Below are positions 1-7,932 of a stretch of DNA of 64,000 nucleotides, piece by piece. The stretch's first letter is position 1; every line of letters starts with the position of its first letter. The stretch spans positions 3,286,001 to 3,350,000 of the forward strand of contig JASGHK010000005.1 in NCBI GenBank assembly GCA_049841135.1, written 5' to 3'. Both the position numbers and the translations under genes were made by a program. This stretch comes from JACRCT01 sp049841135 (GTDB taxonomy: Bacteria > Myxococcota > Myxococcia > Myxococcales > UBA5297). The notes beneath the pieces are model-generated. The model was not told where the DNA came from, searched no databases, and worked only from the letters and a program-made list of their open reading frames with translations.

Positions 1-23
1 ACGTTGGTGCGGATGGACATCAT
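1..23 (-). CDS. fliC: Flagellin, 5' end only (cut by window start)
   Basis: Only the first seven codons and part of the eighth are present, reading leftwards from an ATG at 21-23: MMSIRTNV. This is identical to the start of the flagellin at 552-1379, and a purine-rich ribosome site (AAGGAG) lies just upstream. It is therefore the third member of a tandem flagellin array, and the rest lies outside the window. A sigma-28-like promoter sits about 55 bases upstream. Confidence 0.85.
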
Positions 24-77
24 GGCCGGGCTCCTTGGTTTCCTTTGGGGTTCTCTGTGGTTTCCGTCTCGTACCTC

Positions 78-104
78 TGTTCGGCACGAAGCCCGGCCGC
101 ATTA
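78..104 (-). promoter_or_regulatory. Sigma-28 (FliA)-type promoter of the truncated flagellin
   Basis: Read on the minus strand, TAAT (101-104) is followed by exactly 15 bases and then GCCGAACA (78-85). The known FliA consensus is TAAA-N15-GCCGATAA. The same arrangement, with the same spacing, precedes the two other flagellins in this window. Transcription would start near 71, leaving a leader of about 48 bases before the ATG at 23. Confidence 0.7.
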
Positions 105-107
105 ACC

Positions 108-122
108 CGGCACGAATTGCCG
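108..122. promoter_or_regulatory. Dyad CGGCA-N5-TGCCG beside the flagellin -35
   Basis: A perfect 5+5 inverted repeat lies 3 bases upstream of the -35 element of the truncated flagellin promoter. The same dyad occurs at 2543-2557, 12672-12686 and 20666-20680, all in the flagellar region. It may be an operator or activator site; a short RNA hairpin is the alternative. Confidence 0.4.
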
Positions 123-159
123 CGACGCATCCCTCCCCTTTGTGCGTCGCGCTCTGGGT

Positions 160-400
160 AGTGCTCGGCTTCCACGCGCTTCCACGCCCGGGGCATCTTC
201 GGGTCCGTGCATCAGTGGCGCGCTGGGGTCACCCAGGTTGCGCCTCAAATCCTCAAGTCAGTGAGGTTGTCCCCGGCGTGGAAGCCGGGCCCGCACCCTC
301 AAATCCTCAAGTCAGTGAGGTTGTCCCCGGCGTGGAAGCCGGGCCCGCACCCTCAAATCCTCAAGTCAGTGGAGTTGTCCCCGCTCACTTTCGGGAAAGC
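160..400. repeat. Hairpin-containing repeats between flagellin genes
   Basis: Two complete copies of a 54-base unit, plus a third that diverges, carry the palindrome CCCGGCGTGGAAGCCGGG at 272-289 and 326-343. A degenerate inverted copy lies around 168-200. The third unit breaks into the CTCACTTTCGGGAAAG segment that also occurs in the array at 13,150-13,866, so both loci belong to one repeat family. The block lies between the 3' end of one flagellin and the promoter of the next. No coding evidence was seen: the plus-strand ORFs here are translations of the repeat. Confidence 0.8.
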
Positions 401-408
401 CCGCAATG

Positions 409-444
409 CGAACGGCGGCGTGGACACGACCACGCCGCCGTTCG
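409..444 (-). terminator. Strong hairpin downstream of the flagellin at 552-1379
   Basis: A perfect 15-base-pair stem (409-423 with 430-444) with a 6-base loop lies about 107 bases past the stop of the flagellin. There is no T-run on the minus strand, so it may be a 3'-end stabiliser or a Rho-assisted terminator rather than a classic intrinsic one. Confidence 0.45.
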
Positions 445-551
445 ACTTTTCGGGACCAAGGAGAAGGGATTTCCGCCTGACTCGTCTTCGTCGGTCCCGC
501 CCCACGGTCGGCCGCGGGGCGGCCGTCGTCCTGCGACTACACCTGCAAAGG

Positions 552-1379
552 CTACTGGCCGAGCAGCTTGAGGGCGACCTGGGGGCTCTGGTTGGCCTGC
601 GCGAGGACCGAGACGCCGGCCTGCTGCAGCAGCTGCGCGCGGCTCATCTTGGCGCTCTCCTCGGCGACGTCCACGTCGCGGATGCGGCTGTTGGCGGCGG
701 AGAGGTTCTCGCTCGCGGTCTGGATCTGGCTGATGGTGGTGCTGAAGCGGTTGCCGGCGGCGCCGAAGACGGCGCGGGCGGCGGAGACGACCTGCAGCGC
801 GGAGTCGATGGTGTCCAGCGCGGTCTGGGCGTTGGTGTTGGTGGTCAGGTCGAGCCCGGCCACGCCGAGGGTGGCGGCGGTGGCGTCCACCGTGGTGACG
901 CTGATCCGGTCGTTGACGGCCACGTTGCGGATGCCGATCTGGAAGGTGAGGGTGGTCGCCGTGCCGTCGAGCAGCTTGATGCCGTTGAACTCGGTGGCGT
1001 TGGCGATGCGGTCGAGCTCGGTGGTCAGCGCGTCGGTCTCGTTCTGGATGTAGCCGCGCTCGGTGTTGCCGATGCCGTCCGACGCCGACTCCATCGCCAG
1101 CTCGCGCAGGCGGGTGAGGACGTTGCTCACCTCGTTGAGGCCGCCTTCGCCGGTCTGCACCACGCTGATGCCGTCCTGGGCGTTGCGGGCCGCCTGGTTG
1201 TAGCTGCGGATCTGCGCCTCGAGGTTCACGCTGATGCCCAGGCCGGCCGCGTCGTCACCGGCCTTGGTGATGCGGTAGCCGGAGGACAGCTTGGACAGCG
1301 AGGCGTCGAGCATGCTCTGGGTCTGGAACAGGTTGCGCTGGGCGTTGAGCGAGGCGACGTTGGTGCGGATGGACATCAT
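552..1379 (-). CDS. fliC: Flagellin
   Basis: This 275-residue flagellin forms the filament outside the cell. The N-terminal D0/D1 region (SIRTNVASLNAQRN, then LSSGYRITKAGDDAAGLGIS) and the C-terminal D1/D0 region (NSRIRDVDVAEESAKMSR to KLLGQ) are typical. The central variable domain is almost absent, so this is a short flagellin. The start is placed at the MMSIRTNV ATG because it follows an AGGAGAG-type ribosome site and matches its paralogues; the open frame runs 17 codons further upstream without support. It is about as long as, and closely similar to, the flagellin at 1628-2455. Its own FliA-type promoter and downstream hairpin suggest it is transcribed alone. Confidence 0.95.
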   Translation of the reverse strand: MMSIRTNVASLNAQRNLFQTQSMLDASLSKLSSGYRITKAGDDAAGLGISVNLEAQIRSYNQAARNAQDGISVVQTGEGGLNEVSNVLTRLRELAMESASDGIGNTERGYIQNETDALTTELDRIANATEFNGIKLLDGTATTLTFQIGIRNVAVNDRISVTTVDATAATLGVAGLDLTTNTNAQTALDTIDSALQVVSAARAVFGAAGNRFSTTISQIQTASENLSAANSRIRDVDVAEESAKMSRAQLLQQAGVSVLAQANQSPQVALKLLGQ

Positions 1380-1435
1380 GGCGGGCTCTCCTTGCCTTTC
1401 TTGGTTTCCCTTGGTTTTCCCTTCCTGCACCCCTT

Positions 1436-1462
1436 AGTTCGACACGTGCTCGAAGGTGCTTA
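1436..1462 (-). promoter_or_regulatory. Sigma-28 (FliA)-type promoter of the flagellin at 552-1379
   Basis: On the minus strand TAAG (1459-1462), 15 bases, then GTCGAACT (1436-1443). The -10 differs from the consensus GCCGATAA at three positions, which makes it the weakest of the three flagellin promoters, but the spacing is exact. A one-mismatch version of the flagellar dyad (GGGCA-N5-TGCCG) lies upstream at 1500-1514. Confidence 0.6.
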
Positions 1463-1550
1463 AGTGCCAACCGCTGGAAACGACTAGGCTTTTGCTGCCG
1501 GGCAGCCCTTGCCGGGACGTTTTCTGAAAGTGGAGCGGGGCCGGACCCAA

Positions 1551-1585
1551 AGAAAAACGCCCCGCGCGACCTGCGCGGGGCGTTT
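1551..1585 (-). terminator. Intrinsic terminator of the flagellin at 1628-2455
   Basis: A 13-base-pair GC-rich stem (1555-1567 with 1573-1585) with a 5-base loop is followed on the minus strand by TTTTTCTTT. It lies about 43 bases past the stop codon and separates the two flagellin transcription units. Confidence 0.85.
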
Positions 1586-1627
1586 CGTGCTCACGAGAAG
1601 TAAGGGACGCGGTCGCTCGTCAGGCAG

Positions 1628-2455
1628 CTAGCCCAGCAGCTTGAGGGCCACCTGCGGGGTCTGGTTCGCCTGGGCGAGGACCGAGACGCCAGCTTGCGAG
1701 AGGATCTGCGCGCTGGTCATCTTCGAGCTCTCCTGGGCGATGTCGACGTCGCGGATGCGGCTGTTGGCGGCGGAGAGGTTCTCCGAGGCCGACTGGATCT
1801 GGGCGATGGTGCTGTTGAGGCGGTTGCCGACGGCGCCGAAGGTGGCGCGAGCGGCGGAGACCGTCTGCAGCGCGGTGTCCAGGGTGTCCAGGGCGGTCTG
1901 CGCGTTGGCGGCGGTCGACAGGTCGAGGCCGTTGACGCCCAGCGTGGCGGCGGTGACGTCCGTCGTGGTCACGCTGATCTGATCGTTGGCCGCGACGTTG
2001 CGGATGCCGACCTGGAAGGTCAGCGTGGAGCCGGAGCCGTCCAGCAGCTTGGTGCCGTTGAACTCGGTCGCGGTGGCGATGCGGTCGAGCTCCACGGTCA
2101 GCTGGTCGGTTTCGTCCTGGACGTAGCCGCGCTCGGTGTTGCCGATGCCGTCCGAGGCGGACTCCATCGCCAGCTCGCGCAGGCGGGTGAGGATGTTGCT
2201 GACTTCGTTCATCGCTCCTTCACCGGTCTGCACCACGCTGATGCCGTCCTGGGCGTTGCGCGAGGCCTGGTTGTAGCTGCGGATCTGCGCCTCGAGGTTC
2301 ACGCTGATGCCCAAGCCGGCGGCGTCGTCGCCGGCCTTGGTGATGCGATAGCCCGAGGACAGCTTGGAGAGCGAGCTCTCCATCATGTTCTGGGTCTGGA
2401 ACAGGTTTCGCTGCGCGTTGAGCGAAGCGACGTTCGTGCGGATGGACATTGACAT
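1628..2455 (-). CDS. fliC: Flagellin
   Basis: A 275-residue flagellin of the same short architecture as the one at 552-1379, starting MSMSIRTNV. Conserved N-terminal (LNAQRNLFQTQNMMESSLS) and C-terminal (SRIRDVDIAQESSKMTS) coiled-coil segments flank a small middle. Differences from its neighbour are scattered and mostly conservative, as expected of a tandem duplication followed by divergence. The ribosome site GGAGGAACACC precedes the ATG. It has its own FliA-type promoter and intrinsic terminator. Being next to the flgKL operon, it is the flagellin nearest the hook-junction genes. Confidence 0.95.
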   Translation of the reverse strand: MSMSIRTNVASLNAQRNLFQTQNMMESSLSKLSSGYRITKAGDDAAGLGISVNLEAQIRSYNQASRNAQDGISVVQTGEGAMNEVSNILTRLRELAMESASDGIGNTERGYVQDETDQLTVELDRIATATEFNGTKLLDGSGSTLTFQVGIRNVAANDQISVTTTDVTAATLGVNGLDLSTAANAQTALDTLDTALQTVSAARATFGAVGNRLNSTIAQIQSASENLSAANSRIRDVDIAQESSKMTSAQILSQAGVSVLAQANQTPQVALKLLG

Positions 2456-2511
2456 TAGAGGTGTTCCTCCTTTCGACGGGTTTCGGTGAGCGCTGCGTCC
2501 CTACGTCCGTC

Positions 2512-2538
2512 TTGTCGGCACGAACACCCGGCAACTTA
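2512..2538 (-). promoter_or_regulatory. Sigma-28 (FliA)-type promoter of the flagellin at 1628-2455
   Basis: On the minus strand TAAG (2535-2538), 15 bases, then GCCGACAA (2512-2519), one base away from the consensus -10. The -35 overlaps the TAA stop codon of the 750-residue gene upstream, so the promoter is embedded in that gene's 3' end. Confidence 0.75.
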
Positions 2539-4788
2539 AGCCCGGCACATCTTGCCGGTCTGCAACCGCAGCCGGCGGAACACCACGGAGCGCGCGTACA
2601 GGCGCAGCAGCCCCACGGCCGCTGCCCCACCGCCGTCCGACACTGCCACCACCCGACAGCACAACAGCCCTTCGGTCCCCGACGGCCAGGCCGACAGCAC
2701 CGCCTGCGCCGCGGCGCCCCAGCCCAGCGGCGTCCCCGAGCCGAACCGCTCGCCCAGGCACCCCACCCGCAGCCCGTACGGCAGCCGCCCTTCGACGGCC
2801 AGCTCGATGCGCAGCTCGCTCCCCCGCGCGGTGAAGTGGTTGAGCCCGAGCTCCAGCTCCCGCGCGTAGCGCACCGACATCAGCATCGGCGCGGGCGCGG
2901 CCCGCAGCACCTCGCGGGTGTCGGACAGGTACTCCTCCAGCCCGAAGAGCGGCACCTCCTCGTGCAGCTGCCAGCCCTGCGGGTCGACGTACAGCACCGA
3001 GGCGTGGTCCTTGCCCAGGCGCGAGACGTGGCAGGTGATCATCTGGCCGCCGACCGCGGACGCCGAGCGCGCCTTGTCCTCCGACCACGGCGACAGGTCG
3101 GGCGCCTCGGGGTCGGCGGTGCAGCGCCGCGGACGGGCCGCGAAGCGGTGGAGCGGGTAGCAGCGCCCTCCCGGGCGGGAGAGCGAGATCACGTGTCCGC
3201 CGCCCTCGACGGCCAGCGGGCGCTCCGTCTCCGCCCCGCGCGCCGCCGCCAGCTGCGCGAGGCGCGATAGGCGCCCGGACACCGCCTGCGCCGCCGCGCT
3301 CGCCGCCACCACCTCCACGCGGGCGCCGCGCGCGGCCTGCACCACCACCGCGCGCACGGCCTGGAGCGGCTCCAGCATCCGCGCGCTGGGGCGGCCCTTC
3401 GCGCGCAGGGAGAGCGACAGCGCCTCGTCCATGCTGAACTGCCGCGTGCGGCCGCGGTTGAGCGGGTCGTTGGGCTCGCCGTCCTGGGGCAGGTGCTCCA
3501 CCGCCAGGAGGAGCACCCCGGCGCCGCGGGGCTGCGCCAGCCGGGGAGCGAGGATGCGCCAGCGCGTGTCCTCGAGCTTGATCACCTCGCCGGCGCGGGC
3601 CAGCGGCGCGAGCGCTCGCACCAGGGCCTGGTCGGCGGTGCGGCCGCGGGAGAGCGCCGCTCCGCTCGCGTCGAAGGTCTCGAAGGCGTGCGGCCCGGCG
3701 CGGCGCACGGCGATCGGCGCGCCGCGCCGCATCCCGACGACGGAGCGGAAGGCGGCCGCGAGCGCAGGCAGGAGCACCGTGGGCACCCCGTCGCCGATGA
3801 AGTCCCGCCACAGGAGCGGCTGCGTCCGCTGGCGCACCTCCCGATCGGTGGCGCGGACCGAGGCCGCGGCGGCCATGGCCAGCGCGCGGCCCGCGTCCAG
3901 GATCTCCGAGGGGAACGGGCACAGCCCGCCCGGCTCGGCGCTGCCCTCGGCGCCGGAGCGGCAGAGCGAGAGCACCCGGGAGATGAGTGGCCCGTGCGTG
4001 CCGGCGAGCGACACCCAGTGAGCGGCGAAGCGGTCGGGGTCGGCGAGCGAGGCGGCCGACGCGCTGGCCAGGGCGCTCTTGAGCGCAGCGCAGGGGGACG
4101 GGGCGCCCTCGGCGAGCATCAGCACCAGCGCCGCGGCGCACAGGGGCGTCGGCGCCCGCTCGAGCAGCCGGGAGATCACCTGGGGGGCGAGCGGCTTGTC
4201 GGGGCCCGCCCAGGTCTCCTTGGGCAGCCGCCCGGCGATCAGGGCGCCGAAGGCCACGATGGAGGCGACGAGCTCCGAGCCGCCGCGCGCGTCGCCCTGG
4301 CTCGCCAGCGCCAGGGGGAAGGAGAGCTTCTGCTCGCGAAGGAACCGCTCGACCTTCTCCAGCCGCTCGCGCAGCCGCTCCAGCTCGGCGGAGCCGATGT
4401 CCGGAATGGGGAAGACCAGCAGCTCGGGGTCACCGGAGGCGGACAGCCGGGCCACCACGGCCGAGACCACGCGCCGCCCGCGCTGCAGGGCCACCGGCGC
4501 CGGCAGGTCGAAGGCGCGGATGTGCTGCAGGGCGCTGGTGTGCAGCTTGAGCGCCTCGACCCCCGGGGGCTCGCCGCGCAGCGACTGGGTGGGGACGCTC
4601 GTCTGCAGGAGCACGGGCACCAGCCGCAAGGCGTGGGAGGTGCGCGGCGACAGGCGCCGCAACAGCCAGCGCGCGCGCCAGCGCAGGGTGGCGTCGAGGC
4701 GGTCGGGCGTGGCGGGCAGCGCCGCCGGCTCGGGGGCCGAGAGGGGCGAGGTGGCGCCGAGCGCCAGGTCGATCGTCCGGATGGCCAT
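2536..4788 (-). CDS. Unknown 750-residue protein in the flagellar operon
   Basis: I do not recognise this protein. It is largely alpha-helical and Ala/Arg/Leu-rich. No signal peptide and no convincing membrane segment were seen, so it is probably cytoplasmic. An acidic, charged helix occurs around residues 165-195 (ELERLRERLEKVERFLREQ). A Cys-containing segment near residues 540-560 (GGRCYPLHRF, then RRCTAD) and the C-terminal MCRA carry scattered cysteines. The start is well supported by GAGGAG eight bases before the ATG. It follows flgL by 21 bases and precedes the flagellins, so a role in late flagellar assembly, flagellin handling or flagellin modification is plausible by position only. 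Its last codons contain the dyad and -35 element of the next flagellin. Confidence 0.75.
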   Translation of the reverse strand: MAIRTIDLALGATSPLSAPEPAALPATPDRLDATLRWRARWLLRRLSPRTSHALRLVPVLLQTSVPTQSLRGEPPGVEALKLHTSALQHIRAFDLPAPVALQRGRRVVSAVVARLSASGDPELLVFPIPDIGSAELERLRERLEKVERFLREQKLSFPLALASQGDARGGSELVASIVAFGALIAGRLPKETWAGPDKPLAPQVISRLLERAPTPLCAAALVLMLAEGAPSPCAALKSALASASAASLADPDRFAAHWVSLAGTHGPLISRVLSLCRSGAEGSAEPGGLCPFPSEILDAGRALAMAAAASVRATDREVRQRTQPLLWRDFIGDGVPTVLLPALAAAFRSVVGMRRGAPIAVRRAGPHAFETFDASGAALSRGRTADQALVRALAPLARAGEVIKLEDTRWRILAPRLAQPRGAGVLLLAVEHLPQDGEPNDPLNRGRTRQFSMDEALSLSLRAKGRPSARMLEPLQAVRAVVVQAARGARVEVVAASAAAQAVSGRLSRLAQLAAARGAETERPLAVEGGGHVISLSRPGGRCYPLHRFAARPRRCTADPEAPDLSPWSEDKARSASAVGGQMITCHVSRLGKDHASVLYVDPQGWQLHEEVPLFGLEEYLSDTREVLRAAPAPMLMSVRYARELELGLNHFTARGSELRIELAVEGRLPYGLRVGCLGERFGSGTPLGWGAAAQAVLSAWPSGTEGLLCCRVVAVSDGGGAAAVGLLRLYARSVVFRRLRLQTGKMCRA
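2543..2557. promoter_or_regulatory. Dyad CGGCA-N5-TGCCG beside the flagellin -35
   Basis: A perfect inverted repeat lies 4 bases upstream of the -35 of the sigma-28-type flagellin promoter, almost the same placement as the copy at 108-122. Here it lies inside the last codons of the upstream gene, so coding constraint has to be considered. Confidence 0.4.
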
Positions 4789-4809
4789 CGGCGCTCCTCA
4801 ACCGCCTGG

Positions 4810-5691
4810 CTAGAGCTTGTCCAGGAGCGTCAGCTTGAAGGACTTGGCCGAGGAGGACAGGGAGGCGTCGAGGGCGCGCTCGGCCTGGGCCAGCCGCGTC
4901 ATGCTCTCGATGGCGTCGGCCTCGACCTCGTGGGCGCCGGCGACCTTGGCCGCGTCGCGGGCGGCCCGGGCGATCTCGGTGGCCGAGCCCAGGATGGCCG
5001 AAGCGGCCCCCAGCTGCGCGCGCCCCGTGGCCACCTGCTTGATGGAGGAGTCGAGCGGGTCGAGCGCGGCGCGGATGCCGACCGCGTCGTTGGCCGAGAG
5101 GGCGGTCGAGAGGGCCTGCAGGGTGGCGAGCGCGTCGGCGCCGCCGCCGGTCCCCTTGGCCATCACGTCGGCGCGGATGGAGACCTCCTGGGTCTGGCCG
5201 GGGGCGATCTCCACCGAGCGCACCTGGACGTCGCCCAGGTAGGCGCCGGTGGCGTCGAAGGGGGGCGTGGCGTCCATGCTGCCGCCGAACAGGTAGCGGC
5301 CGCCGGACTGGGTGTTGAGCAGGCCGATGGCGCTCTGGAACAGCCCGTCGATCTCCGAGGCGGCGTTGGCGCGCTCGTCGGCGGAGTAGCTGTCGTTGGA
5401 GAGCTGCACCGCCAGCTCGCGCGCGCGGCTGAGGAGGTTGCCCAGGCCGTCGAGCGCGCCGTCGGCGGCGCCCACCTCGTCGCTGGCGCGGCCGGTGGCC
5501 TGGAGGATGGCGTCCTCGCGCACCCGCGACTGGCCGTGGAGCACGGCGAGCCCGGCCGCGGCCGGACCGTCGCCGGGGTGGACCACGGCTAGGCCCGAGG
5601 AGACCTCTTCGCTGGCGCGCAGCATCCGCTCGCGGGCGGTTCCGGCGTTGAGGCTGGCGCGGGTGAAGATGAGGGAGTCGGTCACGCGCAC
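4810..5691 (-). CDS. flgL: Flagellar hook-filament junction protein FlgL
   Basis: FlgL (HAP3) joins the hook-associated protein FlgK to the flagellin filament. The protein has the flagellin-like N-terminus (RVTDSLIFTRASLNAGTARERM, then EEVSSGLAVVHPGDGP) and a C-terminal heptad-rich segment ending SFKLTLLDKL; about 293 residues is usual. The start is set at the GTG at 5689-5691 because the family begins M-R-V-T-x-S and a GAGGTG ribosome site lies upstream. An upstream GTG overlapping the flgK stop (5703) is the alternative. It is coupled to flgK and followed after 18 bases by the unknown 750-residue gene. Confidence 0.92.
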   Translation of the reverse strand: MRVTDSLIFTRASLNAGTARERMLRASEEVSSGLAVVHPGDGPAAAGLAVLHGQSRVREDAILQATGRASDEVGAADGALDGLGNLLSRARELAVQLSNDSYSADERANAASEIDGLFQSAIGLLNTQSGGRYLFGGSMDATPPFDATGAYLGDVQVRSVEIAPGQTQEVSIRADVMAKGTGGGADALATLQALSTALSANDAVGIRAALDPLDSSIKQVATGRAQLGAASAILGSATEIARAARDAAKVAGAHEVEADAIESMTRLAQAERALDASLSSSAKSFKLTLLDKL

Positions 5692-5699
5692 GGCACACC

Positions 5700-7094
5700 T
5701 CACTTCAGGTTCATCAGCGTCTGGAGCATCTCGTCGGCGGCGGTGATGACCTTGGTGACCGCCTCGTAGGCCCGCTGCGCCTTGGTCATCTCCACCAGCT
5801 CCTCGTCGATGGAGACGCCGGAGACCGACTCGCGCAGCGAGGAGAGGTGGTCCTGGATGGCCGCGTCCTGCTCGCTCATCGCCGTGGCGCGCTGGGCGGC
5901 CGCGCCGAAGTCGGCGGTGAGGCGCGAGAGGGCGCCGGCGGCGCTCTGCCCGGCGGAGAGCGACTGGGTCTCCACCGCGACGAGCGCCAGGGCGTTGGAG
6001 CCGTCGCCGGGGCCGCCGCCCTGGGCCGCCGCGAACAGGCTCGGGTCCGCGGCGATGGCGGCGTCGACGGCAAGCTGCGAGGCGGCGTCGACCGGGGTCG
6101 CGCCGACGACGAACAGGTCCCGCCCGGTGCTGCCGTCGAGCGCGGTGCCGGCGGCGTGGACGGTGTTGACCGCTCCCGCCAGGTCGAAGGCCAGGGTGTC
6201 GACCGCGGTCTCGGCGTCGGCGATCGCGCCGTCGCGCGCGGCGAGGAGGCCGCCCAGCGTCCCGCCGAAGCTCGAGGCCGCGACCGGGCCGGTGCCGTCG
6301 GAGAGGGTGGCGGTGATGGCGAGGTGGCCGCGGTTGGCGGCGTCGGGCGTGGTGGCGAGCGTCGCCGCGCCGTCGCCGTGGACGAGCGCCACGCCGCTGG
6401 GCAGCACCATGCTCACGTTGCCCTGGGCGTCGGGGACGGGGACCGCGCCGGTCTTCTCGGCCAGCGCGTCCTGCAGGCGCAGCCGCGCGTCGAGCAGGTC
6501 GTTGGGCTCGGCGCCGGTGGCGCGGGCCGCGCGGACCTGCTGGTTCAAGTCGGCCATCTGGCGCGCCAGCACGTTGACTTCCGTCACCAGACCGGCGGCC
6601 TCGCTGTCCAGCCCGTCGCGGGCCGAGTCGAGGGCGCCGGCGGTGCGCGCGAAGCTCTGCGCCAGGCTGCGCGCCGAGTCGACGGCGGCGCGGCGCAGGC
6701 CGGCGTCGCCCGCGTTCTGGGAGAGGGCGCGGATGGAGGAGAAGAAGTGGGAGAGCGACTCGCCCAGGCCGCCGGCGGCCTCGGGGTCGAGGGCGTTGAC
6801 GGAGGAGAGGGCCTGGGCCTCGGCGCTGGACTGCGCGGCGGAGGCGAGAGCGCCCGGCATCTGCGCCTCGAGGAAGCGGTCCCGGGCCTGGCTGATGGTG
6901 CCCAAGGCGACGCCGCGACCCAGGAAGGCATTGCCCACGTACTGCGCGGGCAGGTTGGCCTCGAGGTTGGCGCGCTGGCGGGCGTAGCCCGGCGTGTCGG
7001 CGTTCTGGAGGTTGTGGCTGGCCGTGGCGGAAGCGGCCCGGTGTGCACCGAGGCTGCTGGCGCCTTGAGAAAGGATGGCGAGTAGGTCGCCCAT
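5700..7094 (-). CDS. flgK: Flagellar hook-associated protein FlgK
   Basis: FlgK (HAP1) forms the first junction layer on the hook. The 464-residue product has the rod/hook-type N-terminus (SLGAHRAASATASHNLQNADTPGYARQ) shared by axial proteins, and the typical C-terminus with SGVSIDEELVEMTKAQRAYEA and DEMLQTLMNL. The middle is Ala/Gly-rich and on the short side for the family. The ATG overlaps the flgN stop (TGATG), so it is probably translated by coupling. Confidence 0.95.
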   Translation of the reverse strand: MGDLLAILSQGASSLGAHRAASATASHNLQNADTPGYARQRANLEANLPAQYVGNAFLGRGVALGTISQARDRFLEAQMPGALASAAQSSAEAQALSSVNALDPEAAGGLGESLSHFFSSIRALSQNAGDAGLRRAAVDSARSLAQSFARTAGALDSARDGLDSEAAGLVTEVNVLARQMADLNQQVRAARATGAEPNDLLDARLRLQDALAEKTGAVPVPDAQGNVSMVLPSGVALVHGDGAATLATTPDAANRGHLAITATLSDGTGPVAASSFGGTLGGLLAARDGAIADAETAVDTLAFDLAGAVNTVHAAGTALDGSTGRDLFVVGATPVDAASQLAVDAAIAADPSLFAAAQGGGPGDGSNALALVAVETQSLSAGQSAAGALSRLTADFGAAAQRATAMSEQDAAIQDHLSSLRESVSGVSIDEELVEMTKAQRAYEAVTKVITAADEMLQTLMNLK

Positions 7095-7571
7095 CAAGCC
7101 CTCACCGACTGGGTGCCCCGGACCCGGAGTCCGGAGAGGTTGAGCCCGCGCCGGTCGTACGCCTGCGGGGCGTTCGACAGCGCATGCACGTAGCTCTCCA
7201 CACAGGCGAGGGCGCGGGCAGCGACCGCGCGATTGAGCTGATCGAGCTTCCGACAGCGCGCTGGCCAGCGAGCGGATCTCGGCGAAGGTGCGGGAGAGGG
7301 CGGCCGCCTCGATGGGGGCGAAGCCGGCCAGGGCCTCCAAGGACAGCTCGTTCAGGCCGCGCTCGGCGGCGACGGCGCCCAGCTTGGTCGCCAGGTCGCG
7401 CTGCAGGTTCGCGGCGGCGGTGTTGAACTCGGCTCGGATCTCGGCGCCGGCCAGCAACGCCTCGGAGTCCAGGGCCTTCAGGTGCGCTCGCTCCTTGCGG
7501 GAGCGCTCCACCTCGTCAGCGAGGCAATCGCGGAGGCGGGTGGCGGTGGCGATGGCCTCGGGTAGTCCCAT
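7094..7571 (-). CDS. flgN: Flagellar chaperone FlgN, frameshifted in this sequence
   Basis: FlgN is the cytoplasmic export chaperone of FlgK and FlgL, and it sits directly before both. The first ~110 codons are an acidic helical FlgN-type protein (LPEAIATATRLRDCLADEVERSRKERAHLKALDSEALL in the N-terminal half). At 7244-7251 there is one base too many. Removing it continues the frame as SELDQLNRAVAARALACVES and ends at a TGA overlapping the flgK ATG, giving 158 residues, a normal length. Without the correction the frame runs on into flgK as a false 623-residue ORF. The lesion lies in GGAAGCTC, the recurring error context of this window. Confidence 0.75.
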
Positions 7572-7582
7572 GAGTGCCGTCC

Positions 7583-7894
7583 CTAGCGGTCGAACATGGC
7601 TCGCAGCTGGGCGATGAGCTTGGCGTCTTCCAAAATCTGCTGCGCAATCTTCTGTGGGTCCGGCTTGTAGGTGCCCTGACGGACCGCGTTGGTCAGCTCC
7701 TGCACGACCTTTGCCCGGTCGGCTCCGGCGGTCGCGGCGGCGGCGGTCACGGCGGCCTCGAGCTCGGACATCTGCGAGACGCTGATCTTGTCCTCAGGCT
7801 CGTTGGTGGCCTCGACCTCGGAGCGGCGGGTGGCCTTCTTGGCCGTATCGAGTTGAGGCAAGTGCCCGACTTGACTGATGTCTTTGAGCGCCAT
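7583..7894 (-). CDS. flgM: Anti-sigma-28 factor FlgM
   Basis: FlgM binds FliA in the cytoplasm and is exported once the hook is complete, which releases late-gene transcription. The C-terminal half (AKVVQELTNAVRQGTYKPD, then PQKIAQQIL) is the typical sigma-binding region; the N-terminal half is polar and low in complexity. The start is the ATG at 7892-7894, preceded by GGAGG nine bases upstream; an in-frame GTG seven codons earlier has no such site. It lies between flgJ and flgN in the flgF operon. FliA-type promoters at the flagellins and fliA at 13,877-14,620 complete the circuit. Confidence 0.9.
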   Translation of the reverse strand: MALKDISQVGHLPQLDTAKKATRRSEVEATNEPEDKISVSQMSELEAAVTAAAATAGADRAKVVQELTNAVRQGTYKPDPQKIAQQILEDAKLIAQLRAMFDR

Positions 7895-7932
7895 GACGTT
7901 GGCCTCCGAAGCCACTGGGCTTCTCTGGCCCT

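Noticed and set aside
107..123. Sigma-54 promoter at the CGGCAC-N-TTGCCG dyad
   Set aside because: GG and GC are two bases too close for the strict -24/-12 spacing, and a correctly spaced sigma-28 site lies beside it.
3493..5592. 699-residue plus-strand ORF opposite flgL and the unknown gene
   Set aside because: Arg/Gly/Glu-rich antisense frame typical of high-GC DNA, with no domain and no ribosome site, opposite well-supported genes.
7094..7571. flgN as a true pseudogene
   Set aside because: The single surplus base lies in the recurring GAGCTC context and the downstream frame is perfectly conserved, so a sequence error is more likely than decay.
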